Below are positions 10,061 to 19,092 of a stretch of DNA of 64,000 nucleotides, in pieces. The translations under genes and the position numbers were made by a program. The notes under the pieces are model-generated. The model was given only the letters and a program-made list of their open reading frames with translations. It had not been told where the DNA came from and did not search any database. Each line of letters begins with the position of its first letter. Within the stretch, counting starts at the first letter, position 1. The stretch lies in NCBI GenBank assembly GCA_024274705.1, contig JAJSAL010000108.1, positions 1 to 64,000 of the forward strand, given 5' to 3'. This DNA comes from Spirochaetota bacterium. GTDB lineage: Bacteria > Spirochaetota > Spirochaetia > SPDA01 > JAJSAL01.

Positions 10061-11341
10061 ATGTCTGAAAAACTGGCAATACACGGCGGACCGAAAGCAA
10101 AGACCACGCCGAATTATCCGATGTATCCGGGAGGGCTTGAGATCGGTGAAGAGGAGAAAAAACAGCTCTTCGAAGTAATAGACAGGAAATACCTGTTCCG
10201 TTATTACGGACCGGAACAGTACCCATCTAAAGTAAGGGAACTGGAGGAAAGATTTACGGAAAAGGCCGGTGCAACATATGCCCTGGCTGTCAATTCGTGC
10301 ACCTCCGCGCTTATCACTTCCCTGGTTGCCTGCGGTGTAGGGCCGGGTCATGAAGTTATCGTTTCGGGGTATACCTTTTTTGCGTCCTGCGCAGCTATCG
10401 TTGCGGCAAAGGCGATACCGGTTATCGCCGAAGTGGATGAGACCCTCACCATCGATCCTGATGATATCGAAAAAAAGATCACATCCTCCACGAAGGCCCT
10501 CCTGGTGGTTCACATGCGGGGGATCCCCTGCGATATGGACAGGATTATGGACATCGCGAAGAAACATAATCTCAAAGTGATAGAAGATGTAGCCCAGGCG
10601 TGCGGTGGAACCTACAAAGGGCAATTTCTCGGGACCTTCGGCGACTGCGGATGTTACTCTTTTCAGTACCACAAGATCATCACCGCAGGCGAAGGCGGCA
10701 TGGTCGTCACAAACGATAAAAAGCTGTATGACAGGAGCATGGGTTATCATGATACTGCCGCATGCTGGAGACCCGACCGGTTTGCGGAAGAAAGGTATGA
10801 AGGAGAACTCTTCTGCGGGGTAAACTTCCGTATGAGTGAAATAACCGGGGCGGTTATGCTGGCACAATTCTCCAAACTGGATAGCCTCCTGGAACTTATG
10901 AGACGGAACCAGAGGCGTATCATCCAGGGGATAAAGGATACGAAAGGGATATCCTTAAGGCCGGTCCATGATCCGGAAGGAGATGTTGCCGTCTGCCTTA
11001 TGTTCTACCTTGACGGTAAGGAGAAAGTACTGCCCTTCGTGGAAGCCCTCAAGGCGGAAGGAATTGATGCTTCCGGCGTATTCAATGCGGGTATTCCTGA
11101 CTGGCATATCTATGCCCACTGGAAACACGTCATCGAAAAGAAGACACCTACATCTGAAGGGTGTCCCTGGACGTGTCCGTATCACGCAGGTGACGATGTG
11201 GAGTATTCGGCGGACATGAATCCCAACACTCTCGAATATCTCTCCCGGGTAGTGCATATCGATATCCCTTCCCAGTTGAGCCTTGAGGACTGTGACATGA
11301 TTGTTAAGGGGATAAACAAGGTCGCGGCAGAGCTTGCCTAG
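10061..11341 (+). CDS. DegT/DnrJ/EryC1/StrS-type PLP aminotransferase
   Basis: I chose ATG 10061 (MSEKLAIHGG) over the in-frame ATG at 10040 because GGGAG precedes it and relatives begin this way. The 426-residue protein has the fold type I PLP enzyme layout: substrate loop SGYTFFASCAA, Asp-containing VIEDVAQACGGTYKG and the Schiff-base lysine K205 in FQYHKIITAGEGG. Family members aminate keto-sugars attached to nucleotides, or act in the reverse direction on amino-sugars. It is the first gene after the strong LacI-regulated promoter and is followed after 10 nt by the isomerase gene. In this catabolic setting I would guess removal or transfer of an amino group on a sugar or cyclitol. The substrate is unknown. 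Confidence 0.88.
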   Translation: MSEKLAIHGGPKAKTTPNYPMYPGGLEIGEEEKKQLFEVIDRKYLFRYYGPEQYPSKVRELEERFTEKAGATYALAVNSCTSALITSLVACGVGPGHEVIVSGYTFFASCAAIVAAKAIPVIAEVDETLTIDPDDIEKKITSSTKALLVVHMRGIPCDMDRIMDIAKKHNLKVIEDVAQACGGTYKGQFLGTFGDCGCYSFQYHKIITAGEGGMVVTNDKKLYDRSMGYHDTAACWRPDRFAEERYEGELFCGVNFRMSEITGAVMLAQFSKLDSLLELMRRNQRRIIQGIKDTKGISLRPVHDPEGDVAVCLMFYLDGKEKVLPFVEALKAEGIDASGVFNAGIPDWHIYAHWKHVIEKKTPTSEGCPWTCPYHAGDDVEYSADMNPNTLEYLSRVVHIDIPSQLSLEDCDMIVKGINKVAAELA

Positions 11342-11351
11342 GAGGACTTAA

Positions 11352-12164
11352 GTGATACGTTTGTGTGCGTGTATTGAACCGTTTTTCGACGGGCTTCATT
11401 ATACGGAAAAAATCAGGAAAGCGGCGGAACTGGGGTTCAAACACTACGAATTCTGGTTCCATAATCTGAAGTTTGAAAACGGCGGGGTCATTAAGGAACT
11501 GAAAGATTTTGATGCAGTCGCGGAAATCAACGAAAAACATGGTATTGCGCTTAACGATTTCGTGTTCAATCACCCTGACGGGGGCGTTAAGGCGGACCTG
11601 ATCAATAAAGATCACAGGCAGAAGCTGGCGGACGGCCTTGGTGAGATCATACCTCTGGCTAAAAAGGTGAACTGTAAAAACCTGATCAGCGGCAGCGGAA
11701 ATAAAATTCCCGGTCAGTCCCGGGAGGACGCGGTAGAGGCAATGATCGAAAATCTTAAAGCCCTGGCTCCTGCTTGCGAAAAAGAAGACATCACCCTCAT
11801 CCTGGAACCTTTTAACACCAGGGTGGACCACCCGGATTATTTTCTGGACGATCCCTATACCGCCCTTAAGGTGCTGAAAGAGGTCGGCAGCAGCCATGTA
11901 AAGATGCTCTTCGACATCTACCATATGCAGATCATGGCAGGCAACATCCTGGGGTTCCTGAAGGAGAATATACGGTATATCGGTCATTTTCACGTTGCAG
12001 GAGTTCCCGGGAGAAAGGAGCCGATGGACTGTGAACTCAATTATCCCTTTATCCTGAAAGGGATAGACGCAATGGGTTATAAAGGGTGTTTCGGCCTGGA
12101 ATACTGGCCCACCATGGAAGACGGGGAGTCCCTTGAGCGTACGAAAGAGCATCTTTCGGGATGA
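11352..12164 (+). CDS. Hydroxypyruvate-isomerase-like TIM barrel protein
   Basis: The start is GTG 11352, with AGGAGG at 11340-11345 overlapping the stop of the previous gene, so translation is probably coupled. The 270-residue product belongs to the xylose-isomerase-like TIM barrel family and most resembles hydroxypyruvate isomerase: LEPFNTRVDHPDYFL with the likely catalytic Glu at 152, LFDIYHMQIM, HFHVAGVPGRKEP and GLEYWP near the end. Enzymes of this group use a divalent metal to interconvert aldose and ketose forms of small hydroxy-acids or sugars. In this cluster it may process the carbon skeleton after transamination. The related inosose and tagatonate-type branches are alternatives. 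Confidence 0.8.
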   Translation: MIRLCACIEPFFDGLHYTEKIRKAAELGFKHYEFWFHNLKFENGGVIKELKDFDAVAEINEKHGIALNDFVFNHPDGGVKADLINKDHRQKLADGLGEIIPLAKKVNCKNLISGSGNKIPGQSREDAVEAMIENLKALAPACEKEDITLILEPFNTRVDHPDYFLDDPYTALKVLKEVGSSHVKMLFDIYHMQIMAGNILGFLKENIRYIGHFHVAGVPGRKEPMDCELNYPFILKGIDAMGYKGCFGLEYWPTMEDGESLERTKEHLSG

Positions 12165-12183
12165 ACCCGGAAAAGATTAGACT

Positions 12184-13302
12184 ATGGCACTGAGCTTCGA
12201 CGTTCCGGTATCGCTGATCGATAAGCGTAAAGAACTCGTCCGCCGGGTGTGGGATTACCGGCAGGTGGATCATATCCCCGTGTGCCTGTGGCTGGAATGC
12301 AACCCCTACGCATACACCCTACAGGAAGAACTGAAGGACAGGAAAAAACAGCTAAGCTTAAGGCTCTACAATATCGAAAAAAGCCTTAAAGAGATTCCCG
12401 ACGATTATATTCCCTCCCTGTTTGCCAATATCGGGGCTATGGCAATAGACCAGGCTTTTGGGAGCAGTGTTCACTGGAGTGACAATCAGGACCAGCCTCC
12501 TGGTGTTCAGGCCCCGGTTATTCGTACCCCTGAGGATGTATACAAGCTGTCAAAACCGGATATAGCCGGTTCACCCATGCTCGTCGAGTTTCTCGGGAGG
12601 TTTGAGTATTTCCTGTCGGAAACAGAAGGGAAGATCCCCATATCAGGACTGGACAACAACGGTATCCTGGGAGTGGCAGTGGACCTCCTGGGAGCGTCTG
12701 CCCTTTACACCATGCTCTACGATGCGGAACAGGAACTGAAGCATCTCCTGGGGATGATTACCGATTGTATTATCGGGTTCACAGACAGGTGTATCGAACT
12801 CGCCGGGGGCCTGGACCATATGGCGTCCACGGACTTTTTCTTTCTCTGGTGCCCTGAAGGGCATAAGGGGCATGTAAGCTCCGATCCCTGCGCGAATTAC
12901 GGCCCGGACATGTTTAACCGGTATGACAAACCTTTCAACAGCAGGGTGGCAAAAAAGTACGGCGGAGGCCTGCTTCATAACTGCGGCCCGAATCCCTGCG
13001 CACCGGAATACTTAAGCCATGATCCGCCCCTGAAAGGGGTAAACCTTTCGTATACATATTCGAAGAACGACCTGGAACTGCTGAAAAGGTGCTTCAAGGG
13101 GAGCGGAGTCATCTATTGTCTCTTCGACAACGAGACACCGGAAGAAGCCCTCGCCGGTTATGAACATGCCATGGATGTGCTGGCGCCGGATGTGATTGCC
13201 CTTCCGGTTGTCTTTATAAGTGATGAACAGATGGATATCCCCGGTCTGTATGGCCGGTTCCGCAGTATTTCCGAAGAGTATGCCCGGCGGATCTGGGGAT
13301 GA
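12184..13302 (+). CDS. UroD-superfamily protein, methyltransferase-like (intact copy)
   Basis: The 372-residue protein is a member of the uroporphyrinogen decarboxylase superfamily but not a haem enzyme by context. It has LLHNCGPNPC with H265 and C267, the place where MtaA/MtbA-type methylcobalamin:CoM methyltransferases bind zinc. Several other Cys residues (CANYG, CPEG) lie nearby. Such proteins often sit next to MttB-family proteins, where they may take a methyl group from a corrinoid protein. It is followed by the MttB-type gene at 13342. The ribosome binding site is weak (GGAAAAG). It is the only undamaged UroD-like gene of four in the window. The methyl acceptor and even the reaction are inference. 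Confidence 0.75.
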   Translation: MALSFDVPVSLIDKRKELVRRVWDYRQVDHIPVCLWLECNPYAYTLQEELKDRKKQLSLRLYNIEKSLKEIPDDYIPSLFANIGAMAIDQAFGSSVHWSDNQDQPPGVQAPVIRTPEDVYKLSKPDIAGSPMLVEFLGRFEYFLSETEGKIPISGLDNNGILGVAVDLLGASALYTMLYDAEQELKHLLGMITDCIIGFTDRCIELAGGLDHMASTDFFFLWCPEGHKGHVSSDPCANYGPDMFNRYDKPFNSRVAKKYGGGLLHNCGPNPCAPEYLSHDPPLKGVNLSYTYSKNDLELLKRCFKGSGVIYCLFDNETPEEALAGYEHAMDVLAPDVIALPVVFISDEQMDIPGLYGRFRSISEEYARRIWG

Positions 13303-13341
13303 TGAACTGATCATTCATGTTGGCTACAGGAGGATGGTTTC

Positions 13342-14769
13342 ATGAAGCTGAACAGGATGCAGGTACTTTCGAACACAGAGGTACAGAGTATCAGGGATGC
13401 CACAACACGGATACTCGAAGAGACCGGTGTAAGAATTGACAGTGAAAAAGCCCTCTCGCTGATGAAAGACCGGGGCGCCCTGGTCGATATGGACCAGGGA
13501 ACCGTCAGGTTCCCGGCAGGGCTTCAGGAGAAGGCTCTTTCCTCGGCCCCGAAGACCATCGATATGTACTCGAGAGAAGGAGAGCCGGCCTTCAGGTTAG
13601 GCGATGGAAATTCGTTTTTTGCCAGCGGTCATAATGCCGTCTTTTTCGAAGACCCGGTGGAAGGGACACACAGGCAGTTTACCCTAAAAGATGTAGAAAA
13701 CTTTGCAAAGGTCACCCATCACCTGGAAGACCTGGACGTTCTCGGTCTGCCTGCCTCCCCTGCAGGGGTGAATTCCAGGACCTCCCTCCTCTATGCCCTT
13801 AAAGTCTGCATGGAGAACTCGACAAAACCGGTCTTTTTTTCCACTGACAGTGAAGTGATCAACCACTTCGGAATGAACATGGCTGAGGTGTTCACCGGTA
13901 AGACTACAGGGAAGAACGCCTACATGATCTCCCAGCTTTCACCCACCTCTCCCCTGTTCTGGGAAAAAGGTGCGGTCGAGGGCACGATAGAATGCGCCCG
14001 GCGGAATTTTCCGGTAGCCATTCTGCCGGAACCGATAGCAGGTATGACCGCCCCCTATTCCCTGGCCGGGCTTATTACGGTGCACAACGCAGAGGCGATT
14101 TCCGGCGTCATCATCACCCAGTTGGTCAATCCCGGAACCCCGGTGATCTGGTCCAGCAGCTGGACGGTTTTTGATATGAAGAAAAGCGCAGCCCTTGTGA
14201 GCTCCCTGGAGACCTCCCTTGCAAAAATAGGGGGAGCCCAAGTGGCGAAGAGTTACGGGCTGCCCCTCCACACTACCGCACCCAATTCGGACAACCACGC
14301 CCATGACGAACAGAACAGCTGGGAAAAGGTATTCAGCACCCTTTGCGGCGCTGCAGCGGGGAGCGAACTGATCGTCAACTGCGGCATGTACGCCTGCGGG
14401 ATGGCTATCAGTCTGGAACAGCTGGTGATGGATGCGGAGATCGTGGGCCAGGTAAAGCGCCTTATGAAGGGCATCGATTGTTCCACCGGGATGATCGCAG
14501 AAGACCTTATCAAACAGGTAAAACACCGGGGCACGTTTATCATGGAAGATCATACCCTGAACCTGCTTCACGGTGACGAGTTCCGGGAACCCCTGGTCGG
14601 GGTAAGAGGGGGCCGGGACCTCTGGGTTAAAGAAGGGAAAAAGGATGCCGTCGCCTGTGCCCGGTCGGTTGCCCGAGAGCTTACGGAAAAAGCTGTACCA
14701 ACTGTATCTAGGGTAATTTCTGCCGGCCTGGAAAGGGTAATCGGTACATGTCAGAAGGGAATCCGCTAG
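13342..14769 (+). CDS. MttB-family (trimethylamine methyltransferase-like) protein, first copy
   Basis: A strong AGGAGG precedes ATG 13342. The 475-residue product has the length and sequence of the MttB superfamily: the N-terminal RILEETGVRI, PVEGTHRQFTLKDVENFAKV, LNPGTP-like QLVNPGTPVIWSS, and SCGM-like NCGMYACGMAISLEQLVMDAEIVG shortened here to its parts. True trimethylamine methyltransferases read an in-frame TAG as pyrrolysine; this gene has none, so it belongs to the large non-pyrrolysine group, whose studied members (MtgB, MtpB, MtcB) remove a methyl group from glycine betaine, proline betaine or carnitine and pass it to a corrinoid protein. That partner is not in the window. Its 3' end overlaps the SMP-30 pseudogene by 22 nt. 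Confidence 0.88.
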   Translation: MKLNRMQVLSNTEVQSIRDATTRILEETGVRIDSEKALSLMKDRGALVDMDQGTVRFPAGLQEKALSSAPKTIDMYSREGEPAFRLGDGNSFFASGHNAVFFEDPVEGTHRQFTLKDVENFAKVTHHLEDLDVLGLPASPAGVNSRTSLLYALKVCMENSTKPVFFSTDSEVINHFGMNMAEVFTGKTTGKNAYMISQLSPTSPLFWEKGAVEGTIECARRNFPVAILPEPIAGMTAPYSLAGLITVHNAEAISGVIITQLVNPGTPVIWSSSWTVFDMKKSAALVSSLETSLAKIGGAQVAKSYGLPLHTTAPNSDNHAHDEQNSWEKVFSTLCGAAAGSELIVNCGMYACGMAISLEQLVMDAEIVGQVKRLMKGIDCSTGMIAEDLIKQVKHRGTFIMEDHTLNLLHGDEFREPLVGVRGGRDLWVKEGKKDAVACARSVARELTEKAVPTVSRVISAGLERVIGTCQKGIR

Positions 14770-15600
14770 TATTGCGCGGTTCAATCGAACTTGCTGCAGA
14801 CGAACAGAATCTCTGTGGAGAAGCCCCTCTCTGGGATCATCGGGAACAGTGTCTTTTTTGGGTCGATCAGGATAATCCGGGGCTGTTTAAGTATTTGCCG
14901 GGTGAAAACCAGGTGTACACCCTGGACAGATCTGTACAGATATCCGGAATCGCGTTGAACAGGAGGGGCGGTCTCGTAGCAGGAGGAAGAGATGGGCTGT
15001 TCACCTGGGACGAGGGCAATACATGCCGGACAATCCTGGATACCCATGAAGGGATGCCCCTGGTGTTCAACGATCTGATTGCAGGTCCCGGGGGGAGAAT
15101 CTACGGAGGAACTCTGTACTGGGATGAGTCCGGCATGGTGAAGAAAGGAAACTTGTACAGGGTCGAACCTGACGGGACGGTGGAAGTAGAGGATGAAGGC
15201 ATGATTCTCTCTAATGGGCTGGCATTTTCACCGGATAACCGGACGCTCTATTTCAGTGACTCCGGCCGCCGTTCGATTTTTTCGTACGATGTTGACCCGG
15301 ACTCCGGTTGCCTTTCCAACAGGAAGACATTTACCTCCTTCGGTGAAGACTAAGGGATTCCCGACGGCATCACGTCAGACGCAGAGGGGTTTATATGGGC
15401 GGCCCTCTGGTACGGAGGAGAGATCGTCCGGATCGATCCTGATGGTGTTCAGGAAAGGCATATATCTCCTCTTGCCAGGCAGGTCTCCAGCGTGATGTTC
15501 GGCGGCGCCGATCTGTGTGATCTGTATGTGACTTCTGCCGGACAGTACTGGTCCAGCTTCCTGGAACCCGAACAGTTCGGCGCCGGAGCTCGGGTGTGAT
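14748..15600 (+). pseudogene. SMP-30/gluconolactonase-like gene with in-frame stop and lost 3' end
   Basis: The frame encodes a six-bladed SMP-30-type lactonase: CGEAPLWDHREQCLFWVD at the N-terminus, FNDLIAGPGGRIYGGT and ILSNGLAFSPDNRTLYFSDS in the middle. A TAA at 15351-15353 stops it after FTSFGED. The same frame then continues with GIPDGITSDAEGFIWAALW, exactly the next family motif, and runs to TGA at 15598-15600. The natural end is missing: after LYVTSAGQYW the sequence drops the usual last blade. SMP-30 enzymes open sugar lactones, which suits a sugar oxidation route. Two independent defects suggest a dead gene, unless the stop is read through. Confidence 0.8.
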
Positions 15601-16008
15601 GTTTCGTTTAACAGCCATGATGTCGATATCGAAGAGTGGCTGGCCGATTCCGAATATCGGCCGAAGGTAGTTATCGATGCGGTCGGAACATCAGCGTCGT
15701 TTACTCTTGCCCTTAAAGCTGCAGCCCGGGAAGGGAAGGTGCATCTCTTCGGTCTCCCGGAATCTACGCTCAATGACATTCCCATGGATGAAATTCTCTG
15801 GAAAGAACTGACGGTTACGAGTTCCACCGGCAGGCCGGGATACTGGCCGGTAGCTCTCGATTTCATTTCCCGGGGGTATCTGAAAGTAAAACCCCTGATC
15901 TCTCATACCTTTCCCTTAGAAGAAGCTCCTTCCGCCCTTACATTTATTCAGGAGCACCCGAAGGAGATCGTGAAGGCTCTGTTTATTATGGAAGAGGCAG
16001 ACGAATGA
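15580..16008 (+). pseudogene. Zinc-type alcohol dehydrogenase, C-terminal fragment
   Basis: From about 15586 a different frame gives ELGCDVSFNSHDVDIEEW, then VVIDAVGTSASFTLALKAA and GKVHLFGLPE, which are the Rossmann-domain and C-terminal parts of medium-chain (zinc) alcohol dehydrogenases. The catalytic N-terminal half and most of the NAD-binding start are missing. The fragment abuts the truncated SMP-30 gene, so a deletion of roughly 0.5 kb or more probably fused the two genes. It ends with TGA overlapping the ATG of the next gene (ATGA), as expected of an original operon member. No start codon or ribosome binding site serves it. Confidence 0.78.
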
Positions 16009-17450
16009 AATGTGGCGATCATTTTTTATTTCCCAGGGATCTGGAAAAAGATTATCCCCTTGCGGTCCGGGGAGAAGGGGTATGGGTATGGGACGAGGAG
16101 GGTAACAAATATCTCGACGGATGTGCCGGAGCCAATGTTACCGCCATCGGCCACGGGGTAGCAGAAGTTGCCGAAGAGATGGCTGTGCAGGCAAAAACCC
16201 TGGCATATCCGCCCCCCCAGCATTTTTTAAACCGCCCATCCCTGGAGCTGTGCGAACTGCTTTTACGTATGGCACCTAAGGGATACAGCCGGGTGATGCT
16301 CTGTTCCGGGGGAAGCGAGGCCATGGAAAACGCCTTTAAGATCGCCCGGCAGTATTTTGTGTATTCAGGACAGCCGTCGAAGTACAGGCTGGTATCGAGA
16401 TGGCGGGGGTTTAACGGAAACACCCTTGTCGCCGACGCGGTGGGGGGCAATACATCGAGAAGAAGCATCAGTACTCCCATGCTCATGCCGGTCCCCCATA
16501 TCGTACCTGCGTACTGTTACCGGTGCCTCTTCGGCCTGGTTCTGTCGGATTGTTCAACGGAATGCGCGGAAGACCTGGAGAAGATGGTAATCCAGGAGGA
16601 CCCGGGATACATCGCGGCTTTCGTGGCGAAAACCGTGGTAGGTGCGGCAGCCGCAGCGTTGGCCCCGGCCCCGGATTATTACCGCAAAATCCGCAGGATA
16701 TGCGATGACCACAACATCCTGTGGATCGCAGACGAGATAATGTGCGGTGTGGGACGTACCGGTACCTTTTTCGCGGCTGAACAGTGGGATGCCCTGCCGG
16801 ACATCGTGGTTCTTGTAAAGGGGCTCTCCAGCGGATATGCGCCCCTTTCGGCTATACTGTTAAAAGAAAAGGTGTTTCACGCACTCCGGTCGACAAACTC
16901 TCCCTATATCGGCGGACATACCTATAACGCCCATCCGGTAACAGCAGGAGCCGGTATTACGGTTCTTCAGTTTATGCAAAAGCATGATCTCTTTGCATCG
17001 GTGAAAGAAAAAGGACACCACTTATTTAACGGGCTACAGGATATAGCCCGGGATTTTCCGGTAATCGGTGATGTCCGGGGAAAAGGGTTGATGGCAGGTC
17101 TCGAGTTTGTCCGGCACAGGGATACGAAAGAGCCTTTTCCTTCCCGGGAGTCCGTAGCACGGCGGGTATCCGACGCTGCGATGGCAAAAGGGCTGATTAT
17201 CTACCCGGTGTCCGAGGTGTTACCCGGCGTCGAGTTCAACCACGTGAACGTGTTTCCCTCGGATATTCCCCTGGAGGGTTCGGACATCCGTATGTGGGCG
17301 GATGCTCTTATCTACCAGTCGAAGCCCGTCATGAATGAGAATTACAGCAGGGAATCGGTTGATGTCCTGGTGGAAATGGCATCCATGATCCGGGGATCAA
17401 AAGCGGAGCTTCGGAACAAACCATGGATGGGAAACTCGCCAAAGAGATAA
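16005..17450 (+). CDS. Class III PLP aminotransferase
   Basis: The 481-residue protein is a class III (omega-type) aminotransferase: SGGSEAMENAFKIARQY, WIADEIMCGVGRTGTFFA with the cofactor Asp at 243, and the Schiff-base lysine K272 in VLVKGLSSGYAPLSA. Family members move amino groups on omega-amino acids, amines or, in one branch, taurine and amino-sugars. Its ATG overlaps the stop of the dehydrogenase fragment by four bases. A Cys-rich insertion around residues 171-187 (CYRCLFG, CSTEC) is found in one subgroup of the family. It is the second aminotransferase in this regulon, so the substrate probably carries or yields an amine. Confidence 0.88.
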   Translation: MKCGDHFLFPRDLEKDYPLAVRGEGVWVWDEEGNKYLDGCAGANVTAIGHGVAEVAEEMAVQAKTLAYPPPQHFLNRPSLELCELLLRMAPKGYSRVMLCSGGSEAMENAFKIARQYFVYSGQPSKYRLVSRWRGFNGNTLVADAVGGNTSRRSISTPMLMPVPHIVPAYCYRCLFGLVLSDCSTECAEDLEKMVIQEDPGYIAAFVAKTVVGAAAAALAPAPDYYRKIRRICDDHNILWIADEIMCGVGRTGTFFAAEQWDALPDIVVLVKGLSSGYAPLSAILLKEKVFHALRSTNSPYIGGHTYNAHPVTAGAGITVLQFMQKHDLFASVKEKGHHLFNGLQDIARDFPVIGDVRGKGLMAGLEFVRHRDTKEPFPSRESVARRVSDAAMAKGLIIYPVSEVLPGVEFNHVNVFPSDIPLEGSDIRMWADALIYQSKPVMNENYSRESVDVLVEMASMIRGSKAELRNKPWMGNSPKR

Positions 17451-17484
17451 ACAGGCTCGCTCTGAAGTTCAAAGGGAGGTAATA

Positions 17485-18945
17485 ATGTTCCTTCACAATC
17501 TTGCCGGAGGCCCCAGGGAAACCGTATCCGGAGACGATCTTTGTAAAATACACGAATGTGTACTGGACATTCTGAAAGAAGTAGGGGTGTATGTTCCCCA
17601 CGATGAAGCCCTTTCCCTGTTCTCCGATGCCGGAGCCAGTGTAGACGGAAAAACGAAAATAGTCCGGATCCAGCCGGGACTTGTGGAAGGTGCTCTGAAA
17701 ACCGCCCCGGGGGTTATCGACCTATACGGTGTGGACCGAAGCAATCACGTTACGATCGGCGGGAACAGGATCTATGCCCAGACCGGTGCGGGTATGATAT
17801 CCACCAGGATGATGGACGGATCTTACAGGGATTCCACCCTTAAGGATATTATCGATTTTACCCGGCTGCAGGATGCCCTTCCGAACATAGACGTGATGCA
17901 CGGGTTGGTGGATCCCACGGATATTCCGCCGGTAAGACAGGACAGGATGTTCCAGGTGGTTGCTTCAAAGATATTTCAGAACACCGGTAAACCCTGCTGT
18001 CTTCAGATTTTCAGCAGCCAGGGAGTAAGGGATCTCTTCGATATGGCTGTGGTGATCCGGGGAAGCGTTGAGGATGCCAGAACATATCCCCTCTTTTCCG
18101 TTCATGACACCAATGCCATGCCCCCTTTACGCTGGGTGCCGGTGAACGGAGAGGTCATTATCGAAGCGGCCAGGCTGGGGATTCCCGCGGGTCTTACCGC
18201 CTGGGGCATGATGGGGCTCACCGCCCCGGCTTCGATACCCGGCGCCTTGGCCCAGAAAACGGCAACCTGTCTGTCCGGGCTCGTGCTGTCCCAGACGGTG
18301 AATCCCGGGACGCCCTTTCTGTTTCCTGTAGAATGCGGTCAGATGGATATGCGGACCGGCAATGTAGTCACTGCATCACCGGAGATTGTAAAGGATATGA
18401 TCATCGGGGCCCAGTTGGCCAGGTTGTACGGCCTTCCCAGCAGAGGGATCGCAGCAACGGATTCGAAAACTCCGGATGTCCAGGCGGGATATGAAAAGGC
18501 GGTTATGCTTCTTTCCCTGTGCATGGCAGGTATCAACCTCATTCACGGGGTGACCAGTGAGATGGATGGGATGATGATTGCCTCGTATGAACAGTGTGTT
18601 ATCGATAACCAGATCATGGGAATGGTAGGGAGGATCGTTGAAGGAGTGACAGTTAATGATGAAACCCTGGCCTTCGGGGAGATCCGGGAGGTAAGATCGA
18701 ATCAGGATTCGTATCTGGAGACTGCCCACACGATGGAACATTTCCGCGACTTCTGGGAACCTGATGTTTATCCGAGGAAGAACTTTGCAGACTGGCACAG
18801 GGAGGGAGCGAAGGATCTGGCGTATCGGGCCGGAGTTACATCCGAAAGAATATTGAGAGAACAGCATCCGGCACTGCTCTCGAGAGGACAGGTCGATGAG
18901 ATAGAACGGATTGCAGCGGGAAGTAGCGGGATAAAGGGCAGTTGA
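17485..18945 (+). CDS. MttB-family protein, second copy
   Basis: GGGAGGT lies just before ATG 17485. The 486-residue product is a diverged paralogue of the protein at 13342, with the same landmarks (HECVLDILKEVGVYV, QTGAGMISTRMMDGSYRDST, SQTVNPGTPFLF, FGEIREV). It too lacks an in-frame TAG and so would not use pyrrolysine. Two different MttB proteins in one regulon suggest two methyl groups removed in turn, or two related substrates. It is the last enzyme gene before the importer, whose own operator-bearing promoter starts 37 nt after its stop codon. Confidence 0.86.
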   Translation: MFLHNLAGGPRETVSGDDLCKIHECVLDILKEVGVYVPHDEALSLFSDAGASVDGKTKIVRIQPGLVEGALKTAPGVIDLYGVDRSNHVTIGGNRIYAQTGAGMISTRMMDGSYRDSTLKDIIDFTRLQDALPNIDVMHGLVDPTDIPPVRQDRMFQVVASKIFQNTGKPCCLQIFSSQGVRDLFDMAVVIRGSVEDARTYPLFSVHDTNAMPPLRWVPVNGEVIIEAARLGIPAGLTAWGMMGLTAPASIPGALAQKTATCLSGLVLSQTVNPGTPFLFPVECGQMDMRTGNVVTASPEIVKDMIIGAQLARLYGLPSRGIAATDSKTPDVQAGYEKAVMLLSLCMAGINLIHGVTSEMDGMMIASYEQCVIDNQIMGMVGRIVEGVTVNDETLAFGEIREVRSNQDSYLETAHTMEHFRDFWEPDVYPRKNFADWHREGAKDLAYRAGVTSERILREQHPALLSRGQVDEIERIAAGSSGIKGS

Positions 18946-18981
18946 GGCCATTCATCTTTTCCGCAAGTAAGAAGAAACAAT

Positions 18982-19030
18982 TTGACAAATGAAATAGAGA
19001 GGTGTACAATATCTACTAAAAGGTTTTAGT
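18982..19030 (+). promoter_or_regulatory. Promoter and operator of the sugar importer operon
   Basis: TTGACA at 18982-18987 and TACAAT at 19005-19010 are 17 nt apart. The palindrome ACTAAAAGGTTTTAGT is perfect in its arms and lies at 19015-19030, just after the -10 box. This is the third site for the LacI-type regulator at 8939 and links the importer to the enzyme genes. Confidence 0.8.
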
Positions 19031-19092
19031 TGCGAGTAAGAGCTATACAGTGATGTTTACTGTAGTAATAAACTTTTAAAAGGAGAAAAATT

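Noticed and set aside
13342-18945. Pyrrolysine use in the MttB-family genes
   Set aside because: Both genes are open from start to stop with no in-frame TAG.
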